Shown here in pieces: positions 47,276 through 58,856 of a stretch of DNA of 64,000 nucleotides. The position numbers were made by a program, and so were the translations under genes. The first letter of the stretch is position 1. Each line of letters starts with the position of its first letter. Origin of the DNA: Adineta vaga (lineage: Eukaryota; Rotifera). Location: NCBI GenBank assembly GCA_021613535.1, contig CP075493.1, positions 10,292,001-10,356,000 on the forward strand, read 5' to 3'. The notes beneath the pieces were generated by a model. It was given only the letters and a program-made list of their open reading frames with translations. It searched no databases and was not told the origin of the DNA.

Positions 47276-48037
47276 CTAGAAAGTAAACAGTTTTATCTTT
47301 TTTTGATATTCGACAAATTGATCAAATAGCGAAGGCCAAGCTTGAGTAGCATCGTATGATTCATAACCATTTAATTGAATAAATTCAGCAAAATCAGGAA
47401 ACATCTCCCATGCATCAATATTAATTTGTTGTGGAACTTCACTATTAATAATATTTTCTAAATAATTAAGCCAATTATTGAGTACTATCAATTCATTCTT
47501 TCGTTTCGTGAAAAAGATACGCCAAAGACTGAGCGCATTTCGTGTTGTTAAACTACGTTGTCCATCAATTAAACCAAATTGATATGTCCAACTATAGAAA
47601 TTCTTTTCATTAGATAAAATCTGATAATCTATTAATGCTTTCCGAAGATCATGTGGATGATCAATATGTATTCCGAGAGCTTTTAGACCATGCAGAAATT
47701 CCTTTCTAGTCAATGAATACATTTGTTGTGCTTGACAGAGAAAACAAAATAGAAGAATTTCATATGAATCTGGTTGAATGGCAATATCCTGACAAAAACG
47801 AAGAATACCATCAAGACAGATTTCTTTATGATCATTTGAATAAAGCTCAAAGATTTGTTCATAACGATCATTCGATGATATTATTGTTTGAATTTTAGGT
47901 TTTTTATGTATTAATAGACCACATTCAGATTCTATTGCCAATATACTATGCTGATCGATGCCTGTTTTAAGTTTCTTTTTAATATGTTGTGTCGAAACTA
48001 ACGAAGATGAAGAATGAGTATCGTAGTTATAAGACAT
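47276..48037 (-). CDS. DCUN1D: DCN1-like protein (cullin neddylation factor, DCUN1D type)
   Basis: A single open frame of 253 residues. DCN1-like proteins bind cullins and UBC12 and promote transfer of NEDD8 to cullin-RING ligases. The C-terminal PONY domain is present: FCFLCQAQQMYSLTRKEFL, helix YSWTYQFGLIDGQRSLTTRN, then LNNWLNYLENI, and the diagnostic end IDAWEMFPDFAEFIQLNGYE, followed by YDATQAWPSLFDQFVEY. The first about 45 residues are a polar leader with a basic patch (KKKLKTG), similar in position to the localisation leaders of DCUN1D3, 4 and 5, and there is no UBA domain, which excludes the DCUN1D1/2 type. It is divergently arranged with the bL12m gene, about 415 bp between starts. 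Confidence 0.9.
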   Translation of the reverse strand: MSYNYDTHSSSSLVSTQHIKKKLKTGIDQHSILAIESECGLLIHKKPKIQTIISSNDRYEQIFELYSNDHKEICLDGILRFCQDIAIQPDSYEILLFCFLCQAQQMYSLTRKEFLHGLKALGIHIDHPHDLRKALIDYQILSNEKNFYSWTYQFGLIDGQRSLTTRNALSLWRIFFTKRKNELIVLNNWLNYLENIINSEVPQQINIDAWEMFPDFAEFIQLNGYESYDATQAWPSLFDQFVEYQKKIKLFTF

Positions 48038-48453
48038 CGACCAGATTTGTCAATGAATTGTTTCATGTTATGAGTTTTCGAAATTATCATATATATATAT
48101 ATAGACAATAGAAGGTTGGAAAATTACATTTCACTGTTGCAATTACCAAGAATATATATAACTTGGGAAATAAACTCGCGTCACGTTGGACTTTCTCCAA
48201 CTCCAAGAACATGCGTGTTTTTTACTGGATGATACTCGATCAATAGAATTTCTTGTTCTACCATTGGTACAATTCACGTTCCTCTCAATTCTTCCATTGC
48301 TTATTCGTTAAACCAGTTATATTTGTAAAAAATAGTTTATATAACAACTAACTATTATTACTTTGAGAAGATCAATTTTTAGTGTTTCGTTTTCAAAAAC
48401 ACAGAAAATCTATCTTTTAATTTTCTAGATAAATTAATCATTCAGGAAAACAA
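48038..48453. promoter_or_regulatory. Shared divergent promoter region (DCN1-like and bL12m genes)
   Basis: 415 bp between two divergent starts. It has a TA run near 48089-48102 and a pyrimidine-rich tract close to the bL12m ATG. No specific factor site is claimed. Confidence 0.45.
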
Positions 48454-49315
48454 ATGTACTCCCGTTTCGTATTCCGATCCGTTCAAAATTCAACGCCATC
48501 GTTGATTTTCAATCGTTTTGTGTCTGTAACTCAAGTACATCTAGCAGCTGCAACAAAACTAAAAGAAAATCCATCGACATCTGCAACTCCAACTGAAAAT
48601 CCTGCCACCGCCACGAAAACCGAAAAACCAACAACAGCACCATCTGCTGCAAAGATTACGAATGCACCAGTGGAAGCAAAACTACCAATTCCACCACCAA
48701 CAACTGGTACGACTGATCCAAATAAAACCTATTCGGATAAAATTCAACGACTTGTTGATGAAATAAGTAAATTATCTTTGGTTGATGTCATGGATCTTAA
48801 CGAATTATTAAAAGTAAAACTTTGAATTTTTTGGCAACATACGAGATTAAAATTTCCTATTCTTTTGCTATATAGAAAACATTGAAAATTCAAGATGTAC
48901 CAATCATGGCATCAGGAACAGGCGGTGGTGCACCATCACCAGCAGCACCAGTTCGTAAAATTTGATTTGTTTGATATATTTAATATTTGATTTTGATTCT
49001 TCTAGAAAAAAGAAGAAGAGGATGAAGAAACCGCTCGACCAACCGCTCAATCTGTATTTAAAGTTCGTTTAATTAAATTTGATGAGACGAAAAAAGTACC
49101 AGTTATAAAACAAGTAAAAGATGTTGTTGAAAACATCAATCTTGTTCAAGTAAATCGTGTCTTTAACATTTATTCTAATTAAAGAAACTTTTTTCTAGGC
49201 AAAAAAATTAGTTGAATCAATTCCTCAGGTTCTTCGAGATAATTTAAGCAAAGCCGATGCTGAAACAATGAAAGCTAAAATTGAAGCAGCTGGCGGTGTT
49301 TGTGTTGTGGAGTGA
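48454..49315 (+). CDS. MRPL12: Mitochondrial ribosomal protein bL12m (L7/L12)
   Basis: Four exons (48454-48813, 48876-48950, 49006-49149, 49199-49315) join in phase to 231 residues; human MRPL12 has 198. It is the stalk protein of the mitochondrial ribosome and recruits elongation factors. The N-terminus (MYSRFVFRSVQNSTPSLIF) is Arg/Ser-rich and suits mitochondrial import. A Pro/Ala/Thr-rich spacer of about 60 residues follows and accounts for the extra length. Then come the dimerisation segment KIQRLVDEISKLSLVDVMDL with NELLK, an Ala/Pro/Glu hinge, and the C-terminal domain FKVRLIKFDETKKVPVIKQV, VENINLVQAKKLVESIPQVL and ETMKAKIEAAGGVCVVE. All match the L12 fold. NDUFV1 follows 242 bp downstream on the same strand. 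Confidence 0.95.
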
Positions 49316-49557
49316 GAGAATTTTTCTATCTCTCATTCTAGGCTAGTTGAATTTATTGTTCTTTTGTTAACCTTTTTTTTATACAAAAAAAAGAAAGAAC
49401 AAAAAAAAACCATCAGTCTTTTGTTTATATTTCATTAGAAAACGAAGATATCTTCTAAGTTGATGACAAATGAAGTGATTGAGAATGATAGATTTTGACT
49501 TAAAGTTATCTTTGTTGTAGATCGAGCTAATCTTAATTATTATACAAACGGAGGCAA

Positions 49558-51674
49558 ATGGCTTTAACTAAACGTCTACCAATTGCCTCCTGTAAGTTAA
49601 ATTAGATTTTCTAACTAGTAAATACAATCTGTCTTGTTTATTTTTAGTTATACAACTAAGTACTCGAAATTTAGCTACTCAAACAACCCCACCATCATCA
49701 ACACCTCCAGCAGCAAATAATCCACCACCTAAAGCTCAAGCACCAGCTACACCACCTCCAGCTGCACCTCAAAAGGTTGCTCGATTTTAGAAACAACAGT
49801 TTAACTAAATTTCTATATTTTTAGACTAAATTTGGACCACTCAAAGATGCAGATCGTATTTTCACTAATCTTTATGGTCGACATGATTGGCATTTGAAAG
49901 GCGCTATGGCTCGAGTATGTTTTGATTTTTGTCGAAAAAAACAAGTTATTTTTAATCAACTAATTGAATAGGGTGATTGGCATAAAACCAAAGAAATTGT
50001 TTTAAAAGGTTCAGCATGGATCATAGATGAAGTAAAGAAAAGTGGATTACGTGGCCGTGGTGGTGCTGGTTTTCCATCTGGACTAAAATGGAGTTTCATG
50101 AATAAACCACCTGATGGTCGACCTAAATATCTTGTTATCAATGCTGATGAAGGTAACTGAGAATTATTATTCATCTTTCTTTTTTTCACTATATTCTTGT
50201 TTCTTTCTACTAAAGGTGAACCTGGTACATGTAAAGATCGTGAAATTATGCGACATGATCCACATAAACTTATCGAAGGTTGTCTCATTGCTGGTCATGC
50301 AATGGGTGCACGTGCTGCATATATTTATATTCGTGGTGAATTTTATAATGAAGGTTCAAATGTGCAAACAGCTATTCAAGAGGTATTTAGAGAATAAAAA
50401 AAGAATAGGATTAATTTCGAATTGGATAATACTGATAACTTTTTAGGCATACAAAGCTGGTTATATTGGCAAAAATTCCTGTGGAACAGGTTATGATTTT
50501 GATATATTTGTTCATCGTGGTGCTGGTGCCTATATCTGTGGTGAAGAAACCGTAAGTATTTATTCATGATGTTTGTTCTGATGTTGAATATCATTTCTTG
50601 TCAAGGCATTGATCGAATCATTGGAAGGTAAACAAGGTAAACCACGTTTGAAACCACCATTTCCCGCTGATATTGGTCTCTTTGGTTGTCCAACAACTGT
50701 TACCAATGTTGAAACAGTTGCTGTTGCACCAGAAATATGTCGTCGTGGCGGTGAATGGTTTGCATCATTTGGTCGTGATCGAAATCGTGGAACAAAAGTT
50801 TGAACTTATTTTTTTTCCTTTCACTAATTCAAATAATCTGAACCTTTGCTTTTGTTTTGCAATTAGTTATTTTGTATCAGTGGACATGTCAATAATCCAG
50901 TTACTGTAGAAGAAGAAATGTCTATCCCTTTGAAAGAATTAATTGAAAGACATGCTGGTGGTGTTCGTGGTGGTTGGGATAATCTATTAGCAATTATTCC
51001 AGGTGGATCATCTGTACCATTACTAACGAAAAAGTAAGTGAAGAAGAAAACTTCATAAAATTCATGAAACAAATGATATGTCTTAGAATATGTGATGATG
51101 TTCTAATGGATTTTGATGCGCTTGTTGCGGTTCAATCCGGTTTAGGTACAGCAGCAGTCATCGTTATGGATAAATCTACGGATGTAATTAAAGCTATTGC
51201 TCGTCTTTCGGATTTCTATCAACATGAATCATGCGGACAAGTAATTCATCTAATTTCTCGATATATTCAAAAGATAATTTTTCATTTTTAGTGTACACCA
51301 TGCAGAGAAGGAACTGGATGGCTCGCTAAAATGATGAATCGATTTGGTAGAAGAATATAATTTTCAATTGACTGTTAACGTTTTCGTTTGATTTTTTTTA
51401 GTTACTGGTAATGCTCGACCAGCTGAAATTGATATGATCTGGGAATTATCAAAACAGATTGAAGGACATACAATTTGTGCTCTGGGTGATGCTGCTGCAT
51501 GGCCTGTTCAGGTACATTGTTGAATAGAAGAAAACAAAGAAGCAAATCGAATTGTATGATGATTTTCTTTCTTAGGGTTTGATTCGACATTTTCGACCTG
51601 AAATGGAACGTCGTATGGCTGAATATGCTGCGAAAAATGGTAATGCACAAAAACAAAGTGCCCAAGCTCATTAA
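49558..51674 (+). CDS. NDUFV1: NADH:ubiquinone oxidoreductase core subunit V1 (51 kDa, complex I)
   Basis: Twelve exons (49558-49591, 49648-49775, 49825-49914, 49972-50152, 50216-50382, 50447-50551, 50606-50797, 50867-51033, 51087-51240, 51292-51346, 51402-51511, 51576-51674) join in phase to about 493 residues; human has 464. It binds NADH, FMN and one 4Fe-4S cluster at the tip of complex I in the mitochondrial matrix. Visible: import leader with a Pro/Ala-rich stretch, [13 protein letters not shown] (NADH/FMN), [20 protein letters not shown] (FMN), [16 protein letters not shown], and the cluster ligands [13 protein letters not shown] plus a later Cys in [17 protein letters not shown]. All cofactor residues are present, so it should be functional. 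The leader is unusually long. An acceptor-like TTTGTTGTAG lies 38 bp before the ATG, consistent with co-transcription with bL12m, another mitochondrial gene. Confidence 0.97.
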
Positions 51675-51841
51675 ACTTCATAAATACTCTTACTTTTCCT
51701 ATCCAACCTTCTTCTTTCTCTTCTTGTTTTATTGTACAGAGTATTTCTAGATAAGACAGTTCTTTTTTTTTCTTTTCCTATTTACGATTCAATAGAGAAA
51801 AACTTCGTACGAAATTTCATTGACGATTTCATATTTTTATT

Positions 51842-52279
51842 TCAAAGAATTTTCGTACCATTGCCATTTTGACTTAGAATTTGTGGGTCAATAGCAACAA
51901 TAATATTCAAAACAACATTGATTACAGTTACAAAAAGAGATAAAATCAAAGAAATATTATTTAAAGATACTAAACGATGTTGTCGAGGCTTTTTTGAAAT
52001 GTCATCCGTACCAAGTAGAATCAAAATACAAGCATTGAGAACTTGAATAACTAACGATGCACAAACAAGAATAATACCAACTAACCAAAGTGTATCTTTA
52101 TTCTTGGTATTTCCAAGAAGTGTTTTTAATTGTACAGCATTTGTTGCTAGTAATGCAACTTCTAAATTACTAATTGCCAATGTCTTTTTTGTTGCATATT
52201 GATTTATAGTTGTTTTGCCATGATCGAATGTATTTGGTGCATCAGAACTCTCGTCAACTTCCATTCTATTTCGCGACAT
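51842..52279 (-). CDS. NINJ: Ninjurin family membrane protein
   Basis: A single open frame of 145 residues from the ATG at 52279; human ninjurin-1 has 152. Ninjurins are two-helix plasma-membrane proteins; NINJ1 oligomers rupture the membrane during lytic cell death, and insect ninjurins act in adhesion and tissue stress. The family core is clear: INQYATKKTLAISNLEVALL followed by ATNAVQLKTLLG (amphipathic helices), then hydrophobic spans LWLVGIILVCASLVIQVLNA and ISLILSLFVTVINVVLNIIV. The acidic N-terminus (MEVDESSDAPNTFDHGK) matches the disordered extracellular part. The frame stays open upstream of the ATG through a hydrophobic stretch (about 52280-52375), but there is no upstream ATG, so the shorter start was chosen. 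It converges with NDUFV1. Confidence 0.92.
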   Translation of the reverse strand: MSRNRMEVDESSDAPNTFDHGKTTINQYATKKTLAISNLEVALLATNAVQLKTLLGNTKNKDTLWLVGIILVCASLVIQVLNACILILLGTDDISKKPRQHRLVSLNNISLILSLFVTVINVVLNIIVAIDPQILSQNGNGTKIL

Positions 52280-55200
52280 TTTTCGATGAGAAACTGAAAA
52301 ACTTTCTGTTTGACAAAATGAAATTAATCCAAGAATGAATAACGATAGACAAATAAAAGATAAGATAACCTTCAAGTTGATGATAACTTTGTATTATCAA
52401 AGAAAACTTTATAACAATATATTTTTCATCAAGAATAGTTCTTAATATCATCGATTAAAAGATTATAAAAAAATTTGAGTATTTACACTACCAGTCTGTT
52501 TTGCCGAAAAAATGAAACATTGAAACGTGTTCATTACAGTTAAAAAAAGCAATAGGAAAACATACAATTTCTCTAAATCTAAATCTTAAAATAGTAATTC
52601 ATTGATCATCATTTTTTCGTCATGTTTGAGTGCTTTATATAAGAATAAAATACATGTATTAACCAACATTTTCAGTAAAAAAAAACAACAATTCGTTCAA
52701 ACTGGCAGCACTCAATTCAATAATATAATATGTGTCGCTAGTTGTCAGATTTTGAGATTTGGTCATAATATTTTCATTCTTTTTTTTCTCGATTCAATTA
52801 TGTTCAAAAGAATATAACCTATATATTTTAATGAATGTTAGCACGTGTATTTTCTCTAAAATCAAATATATATATATATAGATACTTCAATATTTACCAT
52901 GAGTCGTCCATTATTGAAACCAATGATTGTTGAGAAAAAAAGAACCTTCCTTCTTTTATTTTATTCTACTCTATAAACGTTACGTTACGTTGCATTGCAT
53001 TCTTTTTATACTTGTTTGCATGTAGAATAATTTGACCTTTTTTTCTTTTAAAACTATCTATGATGTCAACTTATGTATCTTACTTTTAGATCGATTTATT
53101 CTTGAACTCAATAATCATTTGTCAAACAATTCGCATTAAAATAAGAAATTATTTCTTTCTAGTAAGTATGTTGTTACTAATGAAATATAAGTAAAATACT
53201 TTTATTTGACCTTGAACTAAAATTGTATTTGATGATTCGTCGAGGAAAAACAATATTTACTATCAAATAAACTGATAGAAAGAAATTAAAAAGCTTTCTA
53301 TATTTACATATAGTAGAAATCATAAAATAAAATCCGAATTTTTAAACAAATCAATGCCAAAGAAAACTTTGAAGATTATTTAAATAGAAATACGTCATAT
53401 AAGTACAAATGAGCATCATGTTAAGGCATGTTATTGAGTTTTTCAACCGTCTTATATTATAGAAAATCAAGACATGATAATGAAAGATGATTAGAATTTA
53501 GTCTCTTATGAATAATATTTCCATTAATTACTTATTTATATTCTTTTCCTTGTACTCTTTTCTTTTCTTTCAATTAACTGTAGAAGTAAATCGGATTTTC
53601 TAATTACAAAAAAATGAATTGAAACCCGTATTCAATCAAACTTTGGTTACTATGACCTTCTATTTTTTTTTCTCATCTTATTCAAGTGAGCTTGAATATA
53701 CTATTACATATTTGTTCATTTCCATATGAGCTATAATTATTTCTAACAAAGTTTATCTGAAGTACGACAGTATTTGAGAAAGATATGATGTGAAATATTT
53801 CTCAAAACATTATCTTATTTATCGATAATTGAAAATTGGGTTTGTTGTTTCGGTACAAATAACCTCTCTCGATAAGGCATAATCAAAATAATCTTTCGGT
53901 ACATGACACGAGTTAAATAAAAGTTCTTTAACTTTTCAGAGAGAAAAAGTACAAACGATATTATACTTATTATTACATGTTACTAGAAATATTCTATGAA
54001 GCATTCGACATACTTAGTGTCTCGAAAGAAATATTTAAAAAGTGTTACCTTCGATCATGCATCAATTAGTGAGATGTATAGAGTGGCAGAAAGAAAGAAT
54101 TTTTATGAAAGAAAATAAGTGAATTCTTACGTATTTTTTTGCAATTTGTTAAATTAATTAGATAATAAATCAGATGAAACGAACATTAATTTCCTAAATT
54201 CTTTTTGCGTCGTATATTATTTTCTGTTCTTGAGAAATAAAAAAATAGTTCAAGAATGTTATTCTTGGGTACTTTATGCGCGTCATCCGAACGTCATCGT
54301 CGATTGTCTTTCTATTATTCTTACGTCTTGCATAATATTCTCCTATTTTCCCGTCCTTCATACTCATGTAATAAGAGAAGAAAGAAAAAATCTAAAAAAA
54401 ATGTACAGCAAACATACGGATTTTATTTTCAATCATTTCCCTTTTCTATAAACGTCTGTTGATGATGTTCTACAGACGCCTTTATATTTAAATCCTATAC
54501 ATGTTATTAGTTCGATGACAGACGCGTTCGCAAAGTGTTATGCATAATCGACAGAAGAGCAAAAAAAACAATGTATGACATTGGCTGTCGACAACTGATA
54601 AATGAAGCCGTAAATAAGCACATACAATAAATCGTCTTTTTCTTCTCTTTCCTCTTTTCCTATCGTATATGTGTGCGCACTTACATACACGCATTACTTT
54701 CTTGTGTAAGGAAGAAAAAAAGAAAGTACTCAAAATAAAAGTTTGACCTGTCCTTTTCTTTGTTTCCTTTCTCCTTCGTGATATTTCCTTGGGAATATAT
54801 TTTTATTACAAGGACATGCATAGTTGTAATTTAATCATTTCATAAGATCTATTGATTGTTAGATCGTACTCTTTCGCTTTATGTGATTTTATTCTGTACC
54901 GAATAACCCCAAGAAGCCAGATCATGTTTTCGTTTTAATAGAAAATTAATTAATACGGTAAAGCTTACAATAATGTTTTCTATCAATTTAATTAGAAAGA
55001 ATATCTCAATTAATAAATATTTTTCTCACTGAAAGATATGGAACATCCATTTAAAAAAGTTAATTACATGAACTTTAAGGACGATATTTGTGACTCTGTT
55101 TAATATATTCTTTTTTTTTTCTGTACGTCTTTTTGTTTTTTTTTCGAAGACTCGTCTTACGACGAATATAGCGAGTCTTTTTTTTCTTTCTCTCTTTCTT

Positions 55201-55513
55201 CTCTCTCTCTCTCTACGTTGTCTTTCACAATCCGCACTCCAACACAACTTTTTCCTTTTTTTTCTTCTTTCGCCTACGTTTATTCTCCTTTCGACTTTCT
55301 CCAAAGAACATTATCATTCTTTATAAAAAAAATGATATAGACCGTGTTCCCATTGACCTTATCGTTTAATTACAACCAACGTATTTATCCTTTATACTTA
55401 TGTTACCAAATATTTTTCTCAATGTTTTTATTTCCAATTTTTTAATCACATTTTTTTTGTTCACATACTCAGATCCGTATCTATAGATAGAAATAAGAGA
55501 AAACATCATCATC
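52280..55513. other. Long non-coding region upstream of the nuclear receptor
   Basis: About 3.2 kb of very AT-rich DNA. No exon was supported on either strand; frames near 54230-54733 and 55026-55326 come from simple or purine/pyrimidine-rich sequence. Its size, compared with other gaps of 0.05-1.5 kb, fits an extended control region or 5'-UTR introns for the receptor gene. Confidence 0.45.
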
Positions 55514-58500
55514 ATGTATACGCAACATTCGTTAGAATCATACAATTATGCTCACCAATCATCACCATCGAGTGATTTGTATAGAAAAAGGTGCGCGTTT
55601 CTCATTGAAATCAATTGTATTAATAACGTATCTTATGTAATTAATGTTTATGGTTGTTCTTTTTTCTTGTGATTAGTATTTATTCAAAATTGAAACGTCC
55701 ATCGTATGATGACGAACAAATTGTGAAAAGTGAATTTGTCGACAATTTAAATCGAAGTTCAACTAGTTCATCTCCATTGATAAAAATGCAACACCAAACA
55801 ACAAATGACCCATCACCTGGTGTTGCTAGTCGATTGTGTAGTGTCTGTGGTGATATAAGTACAGGTATATAGCTTGGGAGTTATTTTTTTGAAAGCAAGC
55901 GTTTTTCTTTTAATTCTTTGTTTTCGAAATAACAGAAGAAAATTAATTTTGTGTCTTATTTTTGCTTCTAGGAATTCATTTTGGTGGAAATAGTTGTGAA
56001 AGTTGTAAAGCATTTTTTCGTCGATCAGTTCAATGTAATCGCCATCAAAATTATAAATGCTCAAACGAAGGTAAATATGTCTGATCGTCACTACGTTCTA
56101 TTTGTCAAAAGGTCATTTTGAGTACTTTTATTTTCCTTCCTTTTCTCTCAGTACTCGAAACTACTTCTTTCCTTCTCTTTCAGCATGCAAGAATTAATAA
56201 ATAGAATTGATAATTCCATAAGCAAAAAAGAGAATGATCATGAATTCTTTTAACCTTCATTATATTTTTGTTGTTTTTCCTTCATTCTATAGAGCAATGC
56301 CCGGTGAATATTGTCACACGTAAAGTTTGTCAATATTGTCGTTATATAAAATGCACAGTTATTGGTATGAAACCAAAATGGTAAAGATGTTTACGAACAG
56401 TGATAAATAATTCTAACGAAATGTATTTCTATTAGGGTTCTAACCGATCAAGAACGCGCAGAAAAGTATGGTTCAAGACGAAAACGTTTTCGTGAAAATC
56501 GTCCAACAGACGAAGATCCCGATATTTATAAATATTTTTTGAAAGATGAAAAATTACTTATTGAAGATATTGCACATGCTTTATATCAATCAAGAGCGTA
56601 TGTAAAGTTTGATAGAAAAAGAAAAAGAAGGAGGTTAAAGAGTTTTCTGTACTTTCTGACTATCTATAACACTAGAAGAAGACAAAAAACAACAACGAAG
56701 CACGTATTTTTCTTTTCTGTTCTTCTAATCATACGATAGAGTTTATTCAGTACACAGATCACTCTCATAGCATGTTATGTTCGTGAAAATACAACGATGC
56801 TTTTCTTTAGAACATACCCATTACAATTTCCTCCGGAATTAAATCAGTATCTAACTCTATTGGCATCAGGCAAAGCTCCACCATCACCAGCATCGCCTGG
56901 TGAAAAGCCACCGAGTCCATCTGCTAATTTTCTCATTGTACCTATTCAACGCTTTGTCTTATTCGCACGCATGCTCAAAGATTTCGATTTATTTTCGGAA
57001 GATGATAAAGTCAATCTACTTAAAGGTGCAGCAATTGAAGTTGTTGTTTGCTCGTCAAATACATTGTTTAATTCAAAAACACATACATTTACTAATTATC
57101 TCTCACGAGATCAACGAGCAGTGATGGACGATCAAATAATGCCACTTGATCCCCTATTAAAGAAATTGTGGGGCGAAGAGATTTTTAATCGAACAAAAAC
57201 TTTCTTAATTTCAATGAGTGATCTACATGTTGACGAAGTTACATCAACATTATTGATACCTGTTATCCTATTTTCACCCGATAGATCGAATATTAAAGAT
57301 CTAGATTTAGTCAAACGTTTACAAATCAAATATGTTGCTTTAATTCATAAATATATCAAATGGCGTTACGGTGCACAACATGCCGAAAAACTTTATCCTA
57401 AACTTTTACTTCAAATTGTTAATGTACGTGCATTAGGTTTAGCTCACGCTGAAATCATTCAAAAAGTAATGGCAACAACTAATGTTAATCCACTTGTTCA
57501 AGAAGTTACAAATAAACCAACAACAGACAGAACAAGTAAGATAAATTCACAAATTATTTTTGTTTTTTTAATAGAAAAATAAATCTTTATGCTATTACAA
57601 GATGAGTACGGGAACATAAAAATAGTTGTCTTTTAATAATTTTTAAAATTAATTAGTTCCTTAGAATTTAGATTAAGGATTATTTCATGTGAAAATCGAA
57701 GATAATGAGATTTTAATAAAAAAGATACATTTGAATCTTTAGGAGATTCTGCATCATTTCCATCGACTCCAAGTGGCAGTGAAATGATGGATTATGACAA
57801 AGTTGCATCAATGGACACGGAAAGTACCGTGGGTTCTGATGACGATGATTCAGTTCGAAATAAAACACGAAGCTCAATGGATGATGAAAGAGATTATGAT
57901 ACAGAAGATTTCAGTCAATCAAGTCCAAGAAATATCTGGAGAAAACGACGAAAACTATCATCAATTCCACAAGAAGAACCAATCAAATTTGATCCAGATG
58001 CTCTACCTAAACCTATTCAATATATAAAAGAAGAATTTACACGTTCAAATTCGGCGGATTTCGAAGCTTGCTCCAACGCAACACGTACTTCCAAACGACC
58101 ACATGATCATCAAGTTCCAAATTTTATTCCTACAATATATCACAATGATATCAATCTATCACACAAGTTAGTTATAGAGACAAATATTTTCTCAATTAAA
58201 TTATTTTCTTTAGATCATCTTCTCTCCGACATTTACCACCGAAAAAGCAATCATTATCAAAACGTAATCATTTAACCGAACAAATCTATCATCCACATTC
58301 ATCTTCGACAAATGATCTTACTTCCTACGAACATCACCAAGCACGATGTAAGACTTTATAACGATGAATTTCATATCTATATCAATCCTTTTTAGCACAT
58401 CATTTTACGGATTCACCATCGTCAGTACAGAATCATCATGATACGTCTTTTGAAGGTTATCAGCAACAATATTTAAGTTATCAGCAACAACAACAGAATG

Positions 58501-58856
58501 AACAACATTTATTGCTACTTTCATTAGGTAAGTTTCGTGAGCAGTTTTTAATGTAATAAGGCAATAGTCATTAAATAAAAGAATCATTTGATCAAATTCT
58601 AATTTTAAAATTTTTAATAGCAAATACTCGACAAGCATCCGTAGATTCTCTTCAATCTCAACCAACTAAAGCACTTAAGTCTGATGAGCAAGAGTTACTC
58701 AATGCTATTCATGCCCATCCCAATAAACGTGATCTCGTCCTCAATCTACTTCGACAAATGAATGAATCATCTTTACCACCAGTACATCCGTCTGGCGATC
58801 CAAATTATCATCAACAACAACAGTCAGAATCACATTCTAATTATAATTCATACTAA
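55514..58856 (+). CDS. Nuclear receptor with ESCKA P-box (NR1J/HR96- or VDR-like)
   Basis: Ten exons (55514-55590, 55677-55864, 55972-56070, 56293-56380, 56436-56597, 56811-57535, 57743-58166, 58214-58347, 58396-58527, 58621-58856) join in phase to about 754 residues. It is a ligand-type transcription factor. The DNA-binding domain has two complete C4 zinc fingers: CSVCGDISTGIHFGGNSCES then CKAFFRRSVQCNRH, and CPVNIVTRKVCQYCRYIKCT, followed by IGMKPKWVLTDQER, an A-box region. The P-box CESCKA is that of HR96 and some protostome receptors. A hinge and a ligand-binding domain follow (PIQRFVLFARMLKDFDLFSE, DKVNLLKGAAIEVVV, LLKKLWGEE, IKYVALIHKYIKWRYG). A long Ser/Asp/Gln-rich C-terminal tail of about 300 residues follows; it includes QQQYLSYQQQQQ and an LxxLL-like LLSL. 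A clear AF-2 helix was not found. Exact subfamily is undecided. Confidence 0.9.

Noticed and set aside
55026-55326. Lys/Arg/Glu-rich and Phe/Leu-rich ORFs on opposite strands upstream of the nuclear receptor
   Set aside because: Both reflect a purine/pyrimidine tract, with no supporting splice sites.
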